This document shows positions 33,573 through 46,550 of a stretch of DNA of 64,000 nucleotides, one piece after another. The translations under genes were made by a program, and so were the position numbers. Source of the stretch: Chamaecrista fasciculata (taxonomy: Eukaryota > Streptophyta > Magnoliopsida > Fabales > Fabaceae). Below the pieces are notes generated by a model. The model did not search any database, had not been told where the DNA came from, and saw only the letters and a list, made by a program, of their open reading frames with translations. Location: NCBI GenBank assembly GCA_003254925.1, contig QANZ01015695.1:5476-69475 (forward strand), written 5' to 3'. Each line of letters begins with the position of its first letter. The stretch's first letter is position 1.

Positions 33573-34114
33573 AATCTTGAATACTCTAACCACAAGATCA
33601 GGACGATCCTCGGCATGACAAGCAAACTTTGTAAACAATCTCACAAGTTCCGGCCATTTTGGGTTACATGTAAATGTAATAAACAGAGACGAATACTCGA
33701 GTGCATGACAAATAGTCATAGCATCCTGAAAATTCTCCTACAAGTTCCGTTTGCCACCTATGAAGGTAGATGGAAGTATTATTCTCTTACCAATTGCAGC
33801 CGACTGAGTAGCCCCCCGCAACTCTTGCTTGGTGAAAACCCTTATAACTTGCTGCTCGAATTTTATTTTGATTAAAAAGAATATAATCAATATGATCCCT
33901 CTCAACAGATGAATATCCGTCAACTATAAATTATTGCAGTAATTTCCCACCGTATAAAATAAGTGAATGGTCACCGTCCCTCATCTGAAGTTTGTAAGCA
34001 AAAAATTCTCTCATGGAAACCGTTCTCCGCTTTCTCTCAATAGGTATAGATCCCTGCCTATATTGTATATCTTCTCTGTATCCATCCTCACCATAAGGAA
34101 AAAGCAACGGGTAT
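33573..34114 (-). pseudogene. Helitron helicase-like domain remnant
   Basis: Minus-strand reading gives YPLLFPYGEDGYREDIQY, TVSMREFFAYKLQMRDGDH, a degraded LLYGGKLLQ-type segment, IGKRIILPSTFIGGKR, DAMTICHALEYSSLFITF, TCNPKWPELVRL and DRPDLVVRVFK. These are the conserved blocks of the Helitron helicase-like N-terminal (Rep/HUH) region. The frame has a TAG at 33738-33740, a second stop near 33935 and a frameshift near 33825. It is cut by an LTR at 34115 and by repeat copy C at 33572. No helicase C-terminal part remains. Confidence 0.85.
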
Positions 34115-34640
34115 TGTCACGACCCCCTCCGTGGGAGCACGTGACTGGCACGGACATCAGTCCATCCCACGCCGTAAGCCTACCCACCATCAACCCACAT
34201 CAAAAACACCATAACAACATAATGATTCACTTTATACACAATTATATTAAACGATACTTGGACAAACATAATTCATCATTCACTTGCACATTCTTGTTAA
34301 TCTACCAATTTAGAATATCATCTATTGATTCAAACATTGTCTCAAATATCAAATAAAGACACAGTGCCAAATTAAACTATGGCATCAACGACTCATACGA
34401 AATATCGAATAAATCCCTAAATCCCCTCCCTAAGTACTAATGGAGTTGGCACTCTAGAGTTAAATGCAACTTTACACCAGAAGACAAATTGGGTACGTGA
34501 ACATTGACGTGGGCTTCTAAATAATTCCCTCTCGGAGCAGAAGTAGCAGCTTGTCCTAGACCTGTATCTGAAACTATAAAAGGAAAGGGGTGAGTCGAAA
34601 CTCAGTGAACAGTGTAGGGCTTCACCACGTAGGGAAAGGG
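34115..34640. repeat. Gypsy-type LTR fragment
   Basis: It starts TGTCACGACCCC, a common beginning of plant Ty3/gypsy LTRs, and contains GGGGTGAGTCGAAACTCAGTG near 34590, also typical of such LTRs. Its right end is unclear. It interrupts the Helitron remnant. Confidence 0.5.
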
Positions 34641-34892
34641 GTCACCAACAATATCGGAAACATGATGACAAACAAATCTTATAATAAGTTCACTTATACA
34701 TTAAAAATGACTACTCTCATAATTGTATTTAAGTAACTTTATTAATCGGATATNTTCGTTGAGCCAGAACATGTGTATTAATTGCAATTTTAACAACTAA
34801 AATGTTATATAAAGTATGTCATGTGATCTAAAAAAATACAAAATTGTCCCTAAAATTATTGACAAAGTAACATGAAGGTTGTGGATAGTGTT

Positions 34893-35543
34893 ATGGACGC
34901 CATGGTAAAGGGTACGATGAAGGTTGGTTTAACCTTTGACAGTGCTAGCTAGGGGAGATCGCCTTCTGGGCGATTGATAGTTGGCTTGGGCAGTAGCAGG
35001 TGATACCAGGATGCTTGGGCGCGAGTGGCAAGACAAGGAAGTGTTCGTGTTGAAGAAGGGAGTTCAAGTCTCGAAACATCTGTAGTCTTCTAGGAGACTT
35101 GTACGGGAATTCAAGTCAAGGGAAGATTTGTAAAGATTATAATCTTATTGATTAAGATTTGGGATATCTTGTGTAATCTTTTATGTGACTTGTATCTCAA
35201 TTAGTTACCATATATTTTGGGGATAGAATTCTTAGTGGCTAAGGAATTAGGTATTTGGGCCTATTGGGCTTAGTTTAAGTAATCCTTATGGATCTAGAGT
35301 TTGGGATGCCTATAAATAGACTAGTAGCTAATTGTGGAGATAAGACTTGAGAGGTGAATCATTCATCAGGTTATTGTATTCCCATATTCTTTATAGTGAG
35401 AGCTCTTTGTTCTTGGGTGGATGTAGGTCACATTGACCGAACCATGGTAAATTGTTTGTGTTCATCTATTCTTTTCTATATTCCGCATTCTCATATACTT
35501 GTTTGATCTATGAATGTTGTTGGGAGATACTCTGAATTCTAAC
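34893..35543 (+). repeat. Copia-type solo LTR
   Basis: It begins near TGTTATGGACGCC and ends TTCTAACA. Inside are a TATA-like box (GCCTATAAATAGAC, near 35309) and a 3' part with GGATGTAGGTCACATTGACCG, the pattern seen at the R/U5 end of many plant copia LTRs. No internal region flanks it, so it is read as a solo LTR. No target duplication could be confirmed. Confidence 0.5.
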
Positions 35544-35887
35544 AAGACCCATAACATTAAATAATGATGCAAAATGAAGATGAATAAGATTTTCTTGTTA
35601 TTAAAAAATATCACTTTTGGAGAGGAAAATAATAATAACAGGATATTAAGTATCCAATAATTTGATTTGATCCAATTCAATATTAATTAAAAAAAAAAAA
35701 CAGAACACCACATGTGAGAAGTTTCCTAAATAGCTAGATTGACTTGTCGTAATCAAAACAGTTTGATCAATCAGCCCTCAAGTGGGAATAATTTAGAGAA
35801 TGTTAAAAAGTATAAAGGGAAAATAGGATTAATTAAATAAATATAATTTGTATTTTAAATAAAGTGCCTAAAAAAGGTGAATAAAGC

Positions 35888-35918
<31 letters not shown>

Positions 35919-37495
35919 AATATATTCATTGAATTTGCAAGGATTACTTTCATCTAGCTAGTGCCCAATTTCTCGGTTTGCCTTTATTGATGAACCTAAT
36001 AAAACACAAAATATATATTTATTAATTTGTTTGCTTTAATAGCTATTAGCTAGCTAGCATGGGGAGTGGGACTAGATCCATAGAACTAATATAATTTAAT
36101 CGTAGCAAGCTTAAAACTCTCAGGATGGATATTGTTGTGGAATTATTTGTTTTAGAATTATTTTAAATGAAACTTGGAAATTAAAAAAAAACATAATTCT
36201 CACATAATTAACAAAATGTTATTTTAGTTAGCTTGTTTTTGTTGTTTAAGAAAGTGAATAAATAATCCCATCTCTTTGGGGTCTAAGGTTTCAAGTCCCA
36301 AGTCAACTTGATATATGTATATATATATATATATCTTGAAAGTTGAATGTTATTTCTAAAATATGAATCCAAATAATTAAAATACAAACACCACATGCAC
36401 CTTCTTGAATCTTGATCATTATTATATTTATCCATTTATGTATAATAATTAATAATTTAAGATAGTAAGAGAATATTCAAATTTAGTCTGTATGGATTTC
36501 ATTAAATTAAACTAAATCAGACTAAAATAAGAAGTATATTTTAAAAAAATTAATTTGGAAAAAAAAATTGCTATTTGATCCTTCAATTTTTAAATGATTT
36601 AGTCTTTAAAAAATATGAATAGATAACTCAATAGTCTCTCATTTTTCACAATTGTCAACTATTTAGTTCTCTAGATATAATTTGTTAGCTAACATGATTA
36701 AATAAATGTTTATTGTTAATATGACTCCTATTAAGTATTATAGTAACATCATAATTAGCTGAAAAATTCAACTTAAATCTAAATTGAAGTATCACTGTTT
36801 AATTTCCACTAGCTCCAGATTGATAATAATGATGAGATTGTAGCTAAGATTTGTTACGGTGTGATCATTTAATTTTTCCACATTTGCAACTCATATTTGG
36901 AGGGAGAAGAGAAGGTAAAAGATTAACCTTAGTTATAACAATGTTCTTGACCCATAAAGCCTTTATTGTGACCTTTCTTTCCACCTTTTGTACATCTAAC
37001 ATTAATATGTGATATTTAGTGATGACAAGTGTACATTTAATGGTTATATAATTAGTTTAAGTAACAGAAAAAGACTCTAAAGACTAACTAGTTGAAGAGT
37101 TATTTGTTTGTTTAATTAAAATCGCTAATAAATGAGATTTAATTGAGTTTCAAAAATTGATTTAAAATCAATTTAAAATATTATAAAAATATGTAAAACT
37201 AATATAAAATAAACAAAAGATAAGAATCTAATCTAAAATCTACTTTGTATATATATATAAGGGACCAATTTAAACCTTCGCCAAAATAAAATAAGCTGAA
37301 TGAACTGATGAAGTTCCCGCCATTATTATAATGTAAATGTGCGTGAGACAATGGGGAGTTGGGGACAGTTTTTCAAGAGACCACTTAGGAGTGCGTGAAG
37401 CACATTGCCATATTTCAGAAATTTCGATATTTGTATTTATTATGTTCTCTTCATCTTTTATCCATTCTTTTAAATAAAAGTATGTTTTAAAAATT
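35544..37495. other. AT-rich intergenic DNA
   Basis: TA microsatellites lie at about 35888-35908 and 36316-36334. Foldback-type words (GATCCTTCAATTTT, TTTAGTCTTTAAAAA) occur around 36570-36680. No gene is recognised. Confidence 0.5.
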
Positions 37496-37499
37496 TTAT

Positions 37500-37850
37500 A
37501 TTAAAATCCTATTTTGGTCTCTCACATATCACATTTTTCTCAATTTGGTCCTCCTTAAATTTTGCTTCTCAAATTCAATCCCTCACAAATATTTCTATTA
37601 TCTAAGTTAGTCCCTTCATTCAATTTTTAACAGAGTTGATGATGTGACATTGTTAAATGATGATGTGTCAAGTTAAATGATGATGGATAGATTAACTTTG
37701 TGTTATTACCTAACTTTGTTAAAAATTGGATGGAGGCACTAACTTTAATATAGAAATATTTGTGAGAGTCTAAATTGAGAAAGATAATATAAGAAGGACC
37801 AAATTAAGAAAAAGGTAGTGCGTGAGGGACCAAAATAGGATTTTAGTAAA
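37500..37850. repeat. Palindromic foldback repeat
   Basis: TCCTATTTTGGTCTCTCACA at the left pairs with GTGAGGGACCAAAATAGGA at the right; inner pairs include TTAGTCCC/AGGCACTAAC and the central AACTTTGT. A one-sided relative follows at 38050-38215. Confidence 0.75.
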
Positions 37851-38049
37851 AAATTATATTAATTTTTAATTTTATCACCAAACTTTGTTTATTATCATAT
37901 TTTATTAATTTTCACAAAATTTCATACTTTCATTGGTTTGATTTTTTTACTTTTATTTTATTCAATAAATTAATAGCACACTTCATGTGATTAATAACAT
38001 GTAATGTAAAATTGTTAAATAAAAACTAAGTCCTAACTCATTGAAAATT

Positions 38050-38215
38050 ATGATGGGACCAAAACTCTATTTTGGTCCCTCACGTATTACCTTTTTCTCA
38101 ATGTGGTCCTCCTTAAATTTTCTTTCTCAATTTAGTCCCTTACAAATGTTTATATTAGTGCCTCTATCCAATTATTAACCGAGCTGGTGATTTAACACTG
38201 CTAAATGGTTTTTTG
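38050..38215. repeat. Half copy of the 37500 foldback repeat
   Basis: CTATTTTGGTCCCTCACGTATT, GTGGTCCTCCTTAAATTTTC and TTTAGTCCCTTACAAATGTT repeat the left arm of 37500-37850. The right arm is absent. Confidence 0.65.
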
Positions 38216-38364
38216 TTTATGAAAAAAAAATATTTCATGATTAAAGTAATTCTGAATTCCCCATAAAATGAATCAACAGGTAGACAATATATATATATAT
38301 ATATGCTAAATATATATATAATGTAAATCATCAAAAACAAATTTTCATATTTCATATTAGCTTA

Positions 38365-38395
<31 letters not shown>

Positions 38396-40115
38396 GTACA
38401 ATTTATTTACTATATATATACTTAAAAGGTTTATATAATAAAAAGAGTAATCAAATTATTTTAGGGATGGATGCTGAAAGCTAATAGTGTTTAGGGTGAA
38501 GAAAAAATTGTAATACCGGATTAATTATTAGAAGATATTTATAGAAGTATGTCAAGCGACTATTCAAAAGTACCACTTAAATACTTATTAAACAATTCAA
38601 CAATTTCAGGCCAGCAAAAATACTTATTAAACAAAAGGGTTTCTATAAGTAGATTGATCACTTCATATCAAGTAGTCAATTCGTATGGCAAAGTTTGTCT
38701 TATATTTTTTTAAAATTTGAATACGACGAATTTAGAAGTATAAGTTACTCTTAATGAGTTTTTTTATTCAATTGTAACTATTAACAAATGAAGTCAAATC
38801 GGACTCGAAAGTGGATTTGAGACTAATTTTTCATAGCATTTTACATTTTTAGTTTCAAATCCATTTTTGAGTTCAATTTGATCTCTTTTGTTGACGTTCT
38901 CAGCTGGGTAAAAAATGACTCGTTTAAGAGTAATCCGTAACTCTGAATTGTCATATTCAGACTTAAAGCAAGAGAGATATGACCAACTTTATTTGTTTAA
39001 TCATGAAACAAGTGGTCTACTTTCGGACTCAATTTGATCTTGTTGGTTGACAGTCCCAATTGGATAGAAAAAGTATTTGTAAAAAAAAAACAATTTTATA
39101 GATTATATTTGTCATATTCGAACTTAAAATGAATGAGATATAATCACATTTAGTAGTTTGGGATCAAAATGAAACCAAATGAGAACATTTATGACCAATT
39201 TTGAATATTTTGAAACATTTAAGACCAAAATAAACTTAAAGGCATACATATTTAGGACCAATTTAAATATTTGACCTACTTAAAAATTTGATGTTTCATT
39301 TAATTAGAGTCGAGTACATTATTTTTCAGGATATATAATCCCAAATATCATAACATGTAATTAAATTGATCACTTAATTAATAGATTTTGAATCTAAGAA
39401 ATGATTAATTTACATGTTTAACTCATTTTATAAAATAAGACTAATATATTATTAGTCTTGAAACATATTTTGAATATACATTTGCATGTAGTGACACTTG
39501 CCATGAGGCTCACCATGTGATGCCCAAAAAGTTTCATATTCGGTGGATATTTAATTAGATTCTAATTCATATATATGCCATTGTCTTATTCACTTGTTCC
39601 AAACTAATCTATTTTTTTCTATTGAAGATCATGCATTTTGTCTTATAAGTTTAAAATGTTAGAAAAATATCTATATTAAATTTAATTAACATATTTTTAA
39701 CTACAACACTCTTTTGCATACTTTTTTTTATTTAAGAAAAGAGTAAAATATGAATTTAAAACTTCTCATCCATCACAATAGAATATCCTTTTTTTTTAAT
39801 CAGCCTTGAAAAATGCATATAAATATTCAGTTTGATGATTAATTAATAATTGTGGAGTGAAATTTTATAGGTTCGACTTTTCTAGCGAGTAAATCTTTTA
39901 TTTTTGTTTTACAATAAGACTTTAGATGCATTAGTTAATGTGGAAATGATTTTTATATAATAATAAAACAATATATATATATATATATTATAGGACCATG
40001 GTAGCAAGTGGGATGCATGAATATGGATGAAAAGTCAATGAAAATATAGGGAGCATCGGATCCTCTTTGAGTCTTTGTATTAATCTGTGTGCATATTTCA
40101 ATGATATATATATGG
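38216..40115. other. Intergenic DNA with TA microsatellites
   Basis: TA runs lie at 38288-38303, 38366-38391 and 39969-39987. At 38700-39240 a low-copy repeat recurs (AGTATAAGTTACTCTTAA, AGACTTAAAGCAAGAGAGATA) that also appears at 42290-42720. No gene is recognised. Confidence 0.5.
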
Positions 40116-40119
40116 CTAA

Positions 40120-40460
40120 AGTGTACTTTTGGTCCCATAAATTTGGTAAAGGTTTCAATTTGGTCCCATAACTTTGACAAAGGTCTCAATTTGGTCCCAT
40201 AACTTCTAAAAACGTCTCATCGTTGGTCCCAAGCTGATTTTCATCTGTCTCATAACTTCACCCATATTTGCTACGTCATCATTCAGCTCAGTATGTCATA
40301 TCATCTTCAGCGGCAGATAATGGATGGAAATCAGTATTGGGACCAATGGTGAAATGTTTTCAAAAGACATGGGACCAAAATTGCAACTAAAAAAGTTATG
40401 GGACCAAATTAAAATTTTTGCCAAAATTATAAGATTAAAAGTACACTTTAGCCTATCGTC
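40120..40460. repeat. Palindromic foldback repeat
   Basis: GTGTACTTTTGGTCCCATAA at 40128 pairs with TAAGATTAAAAGTACAC near 40430, and TTGGTCCCATAACTT words pair with AAGTTATGGGACCAAATT. It is related to 13738-14275. Confidence 0.7.
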
Positions 40461-41082
40461 CAAAACAAAGTGAATATGAGATTTAATCATATTCAACTTT
40501 TCAGGATATCATATCTTAAAAGTTAATTAGAACTCATTTTTACATCCAGTTAAAAGTAAACAATTTTTTAAGAGGAATTATTTTTTTGTTATTAATTAAT
40601 ATAATTATCTTAAATTTTTCTATTTATTATCTTAAATAATTATTACTCACTTAAGAATTCCATAATTAAATTTTTTTTTAAAAAAAGTTAGTCAAATATA
40701 TACTAAGTTTTTTAGATATTTATAAATTAACTAATAAATGTTTTGATTAAAAATAAATAAATAGTTTGGCCAATGATTATTGAGTATTGGAGGAAAAAAA
40801 ATTTATCTGCCTAGTCTTGGGTATTACTTGGATTAACAAAAGTAACTATTTCCATATAATCTCAAATTCAATATTTTCACTTCCATCAGTTTTGCTTTAT
40901 ATATAGGCAGAAGTTTTCACTTTCATTCTTGTTTACTTTAGACTTAATACTAATACAGTAATATGACACAGAGAGAGAGTCAAATAGTCAAATATATAGC
41001 ACTCGGATTTTGCTTAGTTGTTGATTAGCTGTGACCCAGTTATAATATTAATCATTAATCATACATACAAAAATAGAGTAAA

Positions 41083-41275
41083 CCAACAATTTGGTCCTTG
41101 AAAGATTAACATATATATTTAATTCCTGAAAAATTAAAATGGTATACTTTTTAGTCCTTAAAAAATGATATATTATCTAGTCCATAGAAAAGACTAATTA
41201 GTATACAATTTGATCTTTTAGAAACTAAATTGTATATTTCAATCTTTCAAGGACTAGATTATCAATTTACTCTGC
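41083..41275. repeat. Small foldback repeat
   Basis: AGTAAACCAACAATTTGGTCC at the left pairs with GGACTAGATTATCAATTTACTC at the right, over about 190 bases. Confidence 0.7.
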
Positions 41276-41477
41276 AAAAATATGTAGAGACACATTAAAG
41301 TACTATACACTATCACAATGTGGACCCTGATTAACTGAAGTAGCCATTTTGCTTTTTCCCCCATTTATTTAATATGCCATTCCCTAATACAAATACAAAA
41401 GTAAAAGATTTGTTGGTGTCCCTAACAATTGGGGTTAGTTTCAGTATGAACCCAACGGAAAAGCTCGGCAGCGGTGG

Positions 41478-41565
41478 TATTGTTGTTGCTGACGGCGGTA
41501 GTGTTGCTGCTGTTGCTTATGGTGGTGGTGGTGGTGGTGGTGGTGGTGAAGATGATGATGAATGA
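41478..41565. repeat. GGT/GAT trinucleotide tract
   Basis: A run of GGTGGT units near 41520-41547 followed by GATGATGATGAATG. Open frames over it encode only Gly, His or Thr runs and are not taken as genes. Confidence 0.75.
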
Positions 41566-41575
41566 AGGACTTTGA

Positions 41576-41770
41576 GTTGAGGGACCAAAACAGAACTTTG
41601 AGCAAACTTGAGGAACCAAAATAGGACTTTCGCCAAAAAAATTTGAGGTTAGGGTATAATTGACAACAATGTGAAATATTAAGGGCATAACTGACACAAA
41701 ACAAATATTTGAGGCATAACTGAAACTGACACCAAACATTAGGGGCACCAACATATCTTTGACCTAAATA
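41576..41770. repeat. Foldback-type fragment
   Basis: It contains GGGACCAAAACAGAACTTTG and AGGGGCACCAACATATCTTTG, half-arm words of the palindromic repeats in this window, without the matching left arm. Confidence 0.4.
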
Positions 41771-41932
41771 CAAATTAGAAAGTCACCTTCAGTCCTTCAG
41801 CATGATCCCTCTCACTCATCAATATATATACTAACTAACTTTGTAGTTAAAATATAGGTACTTCTAACTAGGATTATAAAAATCATGGATTAGGAAATAT
41901 TGATTTATTTTAAAAATAAAACATAAAAAATG

Positions 41933-42242
41933 AGTAAACTACCAAATTGGTCCCTGGATTATTGGCTCGCTGACAGATTGGTCTCCAAATTTAAGAAATT
42001 GACAAATAGGTCCCGAATTTTTCTAATGAGTCAAATAGGTTCTCGAATTTTTCTAACGTTAGTCAAATAGGTCCCCGAATAACATGCACAGAAGGACCTA
42101 TTTGACAAATGTTAGAAAAATTCGGGGACCTATTTGGCTCGTTAGAAAAATTCGGGGAGCTATTTGTCAATTTTCTAAATTCAGGGACTAATCTGTCAGC
42201 GAGCCAATAATTCAGGGACCAATTTAGTAGTTTACTCCATAA
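41933..42242. repeat. Complete palindromic foldback repeat
   Basis: GAGTAAACTACCAAATTGGTCC at the left end pairs with the right end (CCAATTTAGTAGTTTACTC), and the arms pair through GCTCGCTGACAG and AATTTTTCTAA to the centre near 42090. Its right half recurs at 32401-32514 inside the MULE. Confidence 0.85.
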
Positions 42243-43005
42243 AAAATGTTGGCAAACGAGTTGGGCCTATTTGTTTTATGAATTTAGTCATATTTCTCTC
42301 GATTTAAGTCTGAATATTATAAAGAAATAGGATATACAAATTACTCTTAACAATTTTTTTTCTCCATCCTGTTGGAGTCGTTGGTAAACAATGTCAAATA
42401 ATACTCTGAAAATAAGTTTGGTCAAAATATCAATATTAACTTTTGGAGTACTATTTAAACTCATTTGTGAATGATTTCAACTAGATAAAGAAAGAACCCG
42501 TCAAGAATAGTTTGTCCAATTTCGTTGCATTCGGACTTAAAATAAAAAATATATGACCAAATATATGACACAAAAGACCCATTTTGGGCTCGATTTTATA
42601 TTCAACTTGACATTGTTTGTTGATGACTCCAACTAGACAAAGAAAGAACTCATCAAATTTACCCCGTTGATTTGATTTAATCGTATTTGAGTTTGAAACT
42701 AGAGAGATATGACCATATTCAATAGTTAAGAATCAATAATGAAACTTTCAAGAAACATTAAGGATCAAAACAAAATGAAAAAAATTAACCAAAACAAAAC
42801 TTTGAATAAACATTAGAGATCAAAATAGGTTTTTGACAGACTAATATTTAAAAGTCAAAAATAATTTTTTCTATTTTGTTTCTATTTTTTTTCTTTTTCC
42901 ATCTACAATCCAAATACCCTAAGCTAAGAAACAAGTTATAAAAATAAAATCCAAGAAACATTTATTTGTACAATTTCATTGGCGGTGCCCTAATTATTGG
43001 ACAGC
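42243..43005. other. Low-copy repeat DNA
   Basis: Two diverged versions of a block (AACTCATTTGTGAATGATTTC, AAAGAAAGAACCCGTCAA) follow each other and relate to 38700-39240. No gene is recognised. Confidence 0.4.
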
Positions 43006-43009
43006 ACGT

Positions 43010-43120
43010 GCATCCAAGAGGCCCACCATCACTTTGATGAATGTTGAATAGTGCCTACAAACCAAAGCTACAAAACCATCTTCAAACATATGACTTCTAG
43101 CTAAATTACAATATATATAT
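43010..43120. repeat. Direct repeat, left copy
   Basis: GGCCCACCATCACTTTGATG through AAGCTACAAAACCATCTTCA and TTCTAGCTAAATTACAA is repeated at 46745-46870. The second copy has an extra ~20 bases after TTCAAACAT. DNA from 43121 to 43940 beyond it is AT-rich with TA/TG microsatellites and no gene. Confidence 0.75.
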
Positions 43121-43533
43121 ATATGTGTGTGTGAATATATATGTATATATTATGTATAGATGCATTGTGAAGCTTCTTCAAAATAAGAAAATGGGAAAGT
43201 TTTAAAATATATAAACATATATATCGGACTAGAGGTCTCTCCACTCAGCAAAACCCTCTTGCTAATTATAAGTACTTACACCACTTACACAGTTACACGC
43301 ATATCTTATTTTTAATTAACATATATGATGACACAAATTTATAAACTATATGATATGTACTTATTGTAGTTGGAATGTATATATAAAGTTTGAACAAACT
43401 GAATTTATGTTTTCAAAGTTGGATGAAGGACAAATTAAAGAAAGTGTATGAGGTGCAGAGAGGGCACCAAACATGGATCCAAGAATAAATGTGAAGAAGC
43501 ACTCACTGTATATTCTATTAGAATGTAAATGAT

Positions 43534-43568
<35 letters not shown>

Positions 43569-43940
43569 TTATATTAGTTGAACACAAAAAAAAGTGCAGA
43601 TTCTAAGGGGTTTTGCATTTGAAAGTCGAAACAGAAATCTCAAACATGTTCTTAGTCCTAAGAATTCTATATTGCAATATCAGATTTAAAATTAGGTTGT
43701 GTATATATATCTATACTAATTTATATGTACTTACGGCTTTGTGGTCGTCCATCATTTTCAAATACAACTTATTTTATGCTTAAATTACATTAATGGGCCA
43801 TTTCAATGTAATTACTTATTTTTTGTTTTAAAAAATACTTCCATGGCTTCTGAACGTGAATTTGGAAGACTGTTTTTCTTATCCACACCAAACATTCCCA
43901 CCTTTGAGCTTGCCTAGTATATATATATATATATATATAT

Positions 43941-43982
43941 NNNNNNNNNNNNNNNNNNNNNNNNNNNNNNNNNNNNNNNNNN
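43941..43982. other. Assembly gap (42 N) in a TA microsatellite
   Basis: Undetermined bases between a TA run and a poly-A run. Confidence 0.98.
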
Positions 43983-44574
43983 CAAAAAAAAAAAAAAATA
44001 GTGATTAATTTATCAGAGTGGAAATATCTCGATAGGTGAGATCATTGATCAAAAGATTAAAGTTATACTTTAAATCCAAAGTTAATATTTAAATCATTGT
44101 TTGGTTAATAGTAAAGGAATTCTTACTACTTGACTACACTACTCTAGTTATATTTTGGACAGACCTTACTATTATATCTAATTTTAGATTTTTTAATTGT
44201 TAACTTCTAAAATTATATTTTTAAAAAATAAACATATAAATTAATTCCTAAAAGATACATGAATTAACACCTCACTTCCTCCAAGTCTATTGTATATAAT
44301 TTAATTCTTGAAAGTTATGAACTAAATACATACCAGTCCTTTTTGTCTCTACAAACCAAACCAGTTAAAATTATTAAGTGATGACAAAATAAAGTGTATC
44401 TTCTCCGCAACTTTTAAGACAAAAGAATTTAAATTAGACTTTTAATAATAATTGAGATATAAACTTGTGTATCTTTTAAGACCCAAATGGCAAGAGTACC
44501 TTTTTTTATCCTAAGTTATATATATATATATATATATTTATTTATTAAAACAACAGAACCATGAAAGGGAAATA

Positions 44575-45240
44575 AAAGAGTCTAAACTAAGCATAATAGT
44601 CGGAGAAGGAGCCAACGCCATGAAAGTCCTGTAGAAATCCTTCTGGTGCATCTGGTGCCGAGCGATTGTGAAGCCATTACATAGATAAGAACGTAAGTCA
44701 CTAATCACCGGAAGGAGGAGGGATCGAGCAGCCAAAGGAGTTGCGATTTGATGAAGCGTGCCCGGCTTGTTGGAAGCAACTGTAACTTTCCCATAACTTA
44801 GATGAATATGCTGTGTAAGAATGTCTCTAAGAATTGTGAAAGTAAACAATTGTGTATCCAAGTTCTGACTATTAGACTGCTTGCCCAGAGAGCAACAGCG
44901 ACCCTGCACAAAAAATAGAAAATATATAGTAGAGATCCTTCTGACTTTGCTAACCAGAAGGAAAATTGTGGAGCCTTGGAGGTTGGAGATGTGACAGTCA
45001 GGCCATTTGGGTTTACTGCTACGGCCTCGCTTGTCCAGGAGAAGATCACTCTTATGTTTAACCGCTTCGGAGCAAGAAGACCAAGAAGCAAAAGCCTGAG
45101 AGATGGTGTGAGAAGGGTTAGGTGGTGTGCCCTCAAAGATATATTTGTTTCGTGCTTGCCAGATTGAGGAGAGTATTATGAGGATGAAGCCAACTGAATG
45201 TGAAAGATCTGAATTTGAAAGCCAGTAATGTTCAACAAGC
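44575..45240 (-). pseudogene. Probable LINE reverse transcriptase 3' remnant (RNase H-like)
   Basis: The minus strand reads SSIWQARNKYIFEGTPPNP and ISQAFASW, the form of the linker before the RNase H-like domain in plant LINE polyproteins, and later LPVISDLRSYLCNGFTIARHQ, which resembles the end of that domain. Frames change between the blocks, and DNA upstream (45250-45680) shows no further reverse transcriptase motif. I take it as a decayed fragment. The identification rests on short motifs only. Confidence 0.5.
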
Positions 45241-45659
45241 TCCTACAACCAAGCCTTAATTGATGTAGTATTTGTCATAGTAGAAAGGGCTAATGGCGAA
45301 GCTCCGAACCACTCAGCAAATAATGATGTGATGCCTCAACTTTAATCACCCACTATTTTTTTTTTCTTCTGTACGTTGGCAGATGGATATTTGCAGTGAA
45401 TCTATTGGTTAAAAAAAAAATCCTAAGAAAGCCCAAGTCATTCTTGTGGTTTATGGATCATAAATTTGTTTTGCATGTGATTAAGATGTTTCTATCTTCA
45501 CACAATGTTCTTATGACATTGACTTACTGTTGTCTAAATCTTCAAATGCTAGGTATTTGTTGCGTTATTTTCAATCAGTTTATTGTATAAGATTATACCA
45601 TATGGCAATTGCCTCCATGTCACAAATAGCTCATGCATCGTATGATAACACTTGTTTAT

Positions 45660-45900
45660 AACTTGATATACCCTTACACAAAAAGTCTTAATTTTATGAA
45701 TGCTATTTATATGTGCAAAATATTTATTTCGAATTGGATCATTATATTGAATCCCTTTATATTTTTTTTTGAAATTACATCAATCAATACTATACTACAA
45801 GAAAAATTGAATTTTAGAGAGTGAGTTTTATAATTTTCAAATCATGACATACAGTCCCTAATTAATTAAATTAGGCAAGATCAAAATTTTGTCTCTAATG
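45660..45900. repeat. CACTA-type terminus, copy 1
   Basis: TACTACAAGAAAAATTG at 45791 is one base from the canonical CACTA end, followed by TTTGTCTCTAAT. The 110 bases before it (AGTCTTAATTTTATGAATGC...) also match 49500-49612, so the duplicated block is larger than the CACTA end itself. Confidence 0.55.
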
Positions 45901-46550
45901 TTAGTATTCTTTTTCTTCACTTTGGCCATCTTCGTCCATTTCGTTTTCTTCTATTTCCTTGTCTTCATCATTGACCATTGTAACTTCGAGTTTAGGACTT
46001 CGACGTTTTTGAATAGATGTAAATTGGATCTTCTTATCCTGAGGATGCATTCTTGATGGTTTCTTGCACCTTGTTACCTATGAGAAACCGTTGTTATATG
46101 TTTTGCTGGAGGTTTATTTCGGCCACATTCCACATCATTTCCATCATCAGCCATGACAACATTTAGCCTAGAACTCCAACGTTTCTGCATAGATGTAAGT
46201 TGAATCTTCTCAGCTTGACGAGGATGCATTATTGTACCTTGCTGCCTATGAGAAGTCTCAACTAGGTTGGTGCTTAACTTTACAATGAAGGATGGATGAA
46301 ACAAGCTCTTTTCTTACTGGGACTTTGTCCTCCCACAGTCTTAGAACTTGACAAATAATAGATTGGGATAAATAAGTAGGAGAATCTTTGTTTTGCATTT
46401 GTATATCTCCAATTAATGTAGGAGGAGGAGGGACAAGTTGAAAAAGGCAAACTGAAAATATTACAAAGGTGGCTTGAAATTACATATATTAGAGTCACCA
46501 ATCTAGACGTACATTGCGCTTAAGGTGGACAATTAAAAGGAGAAAAGCGA
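45901..46550. other. Unclassified DNA with an internal diverged duplication
   Basis: On the minus strand, 46060-45910 and 46235-46085 encode related peptides (HPQDKKIQFTSIQKRRSPKL and HPRQAEKIQLTSMQKRWSSR), so an ~170-base segment was duplicated. With the CACTA-like end nearby it may be a fragment of a transposon gene; I recognise no domain. Confidence 0.35.

Noticed and set aside
41374-41773. Gly-rich and His-rich open frames on both strands
   Set aside because: They come from the GGT trinucleotide tract at 41478-41565.
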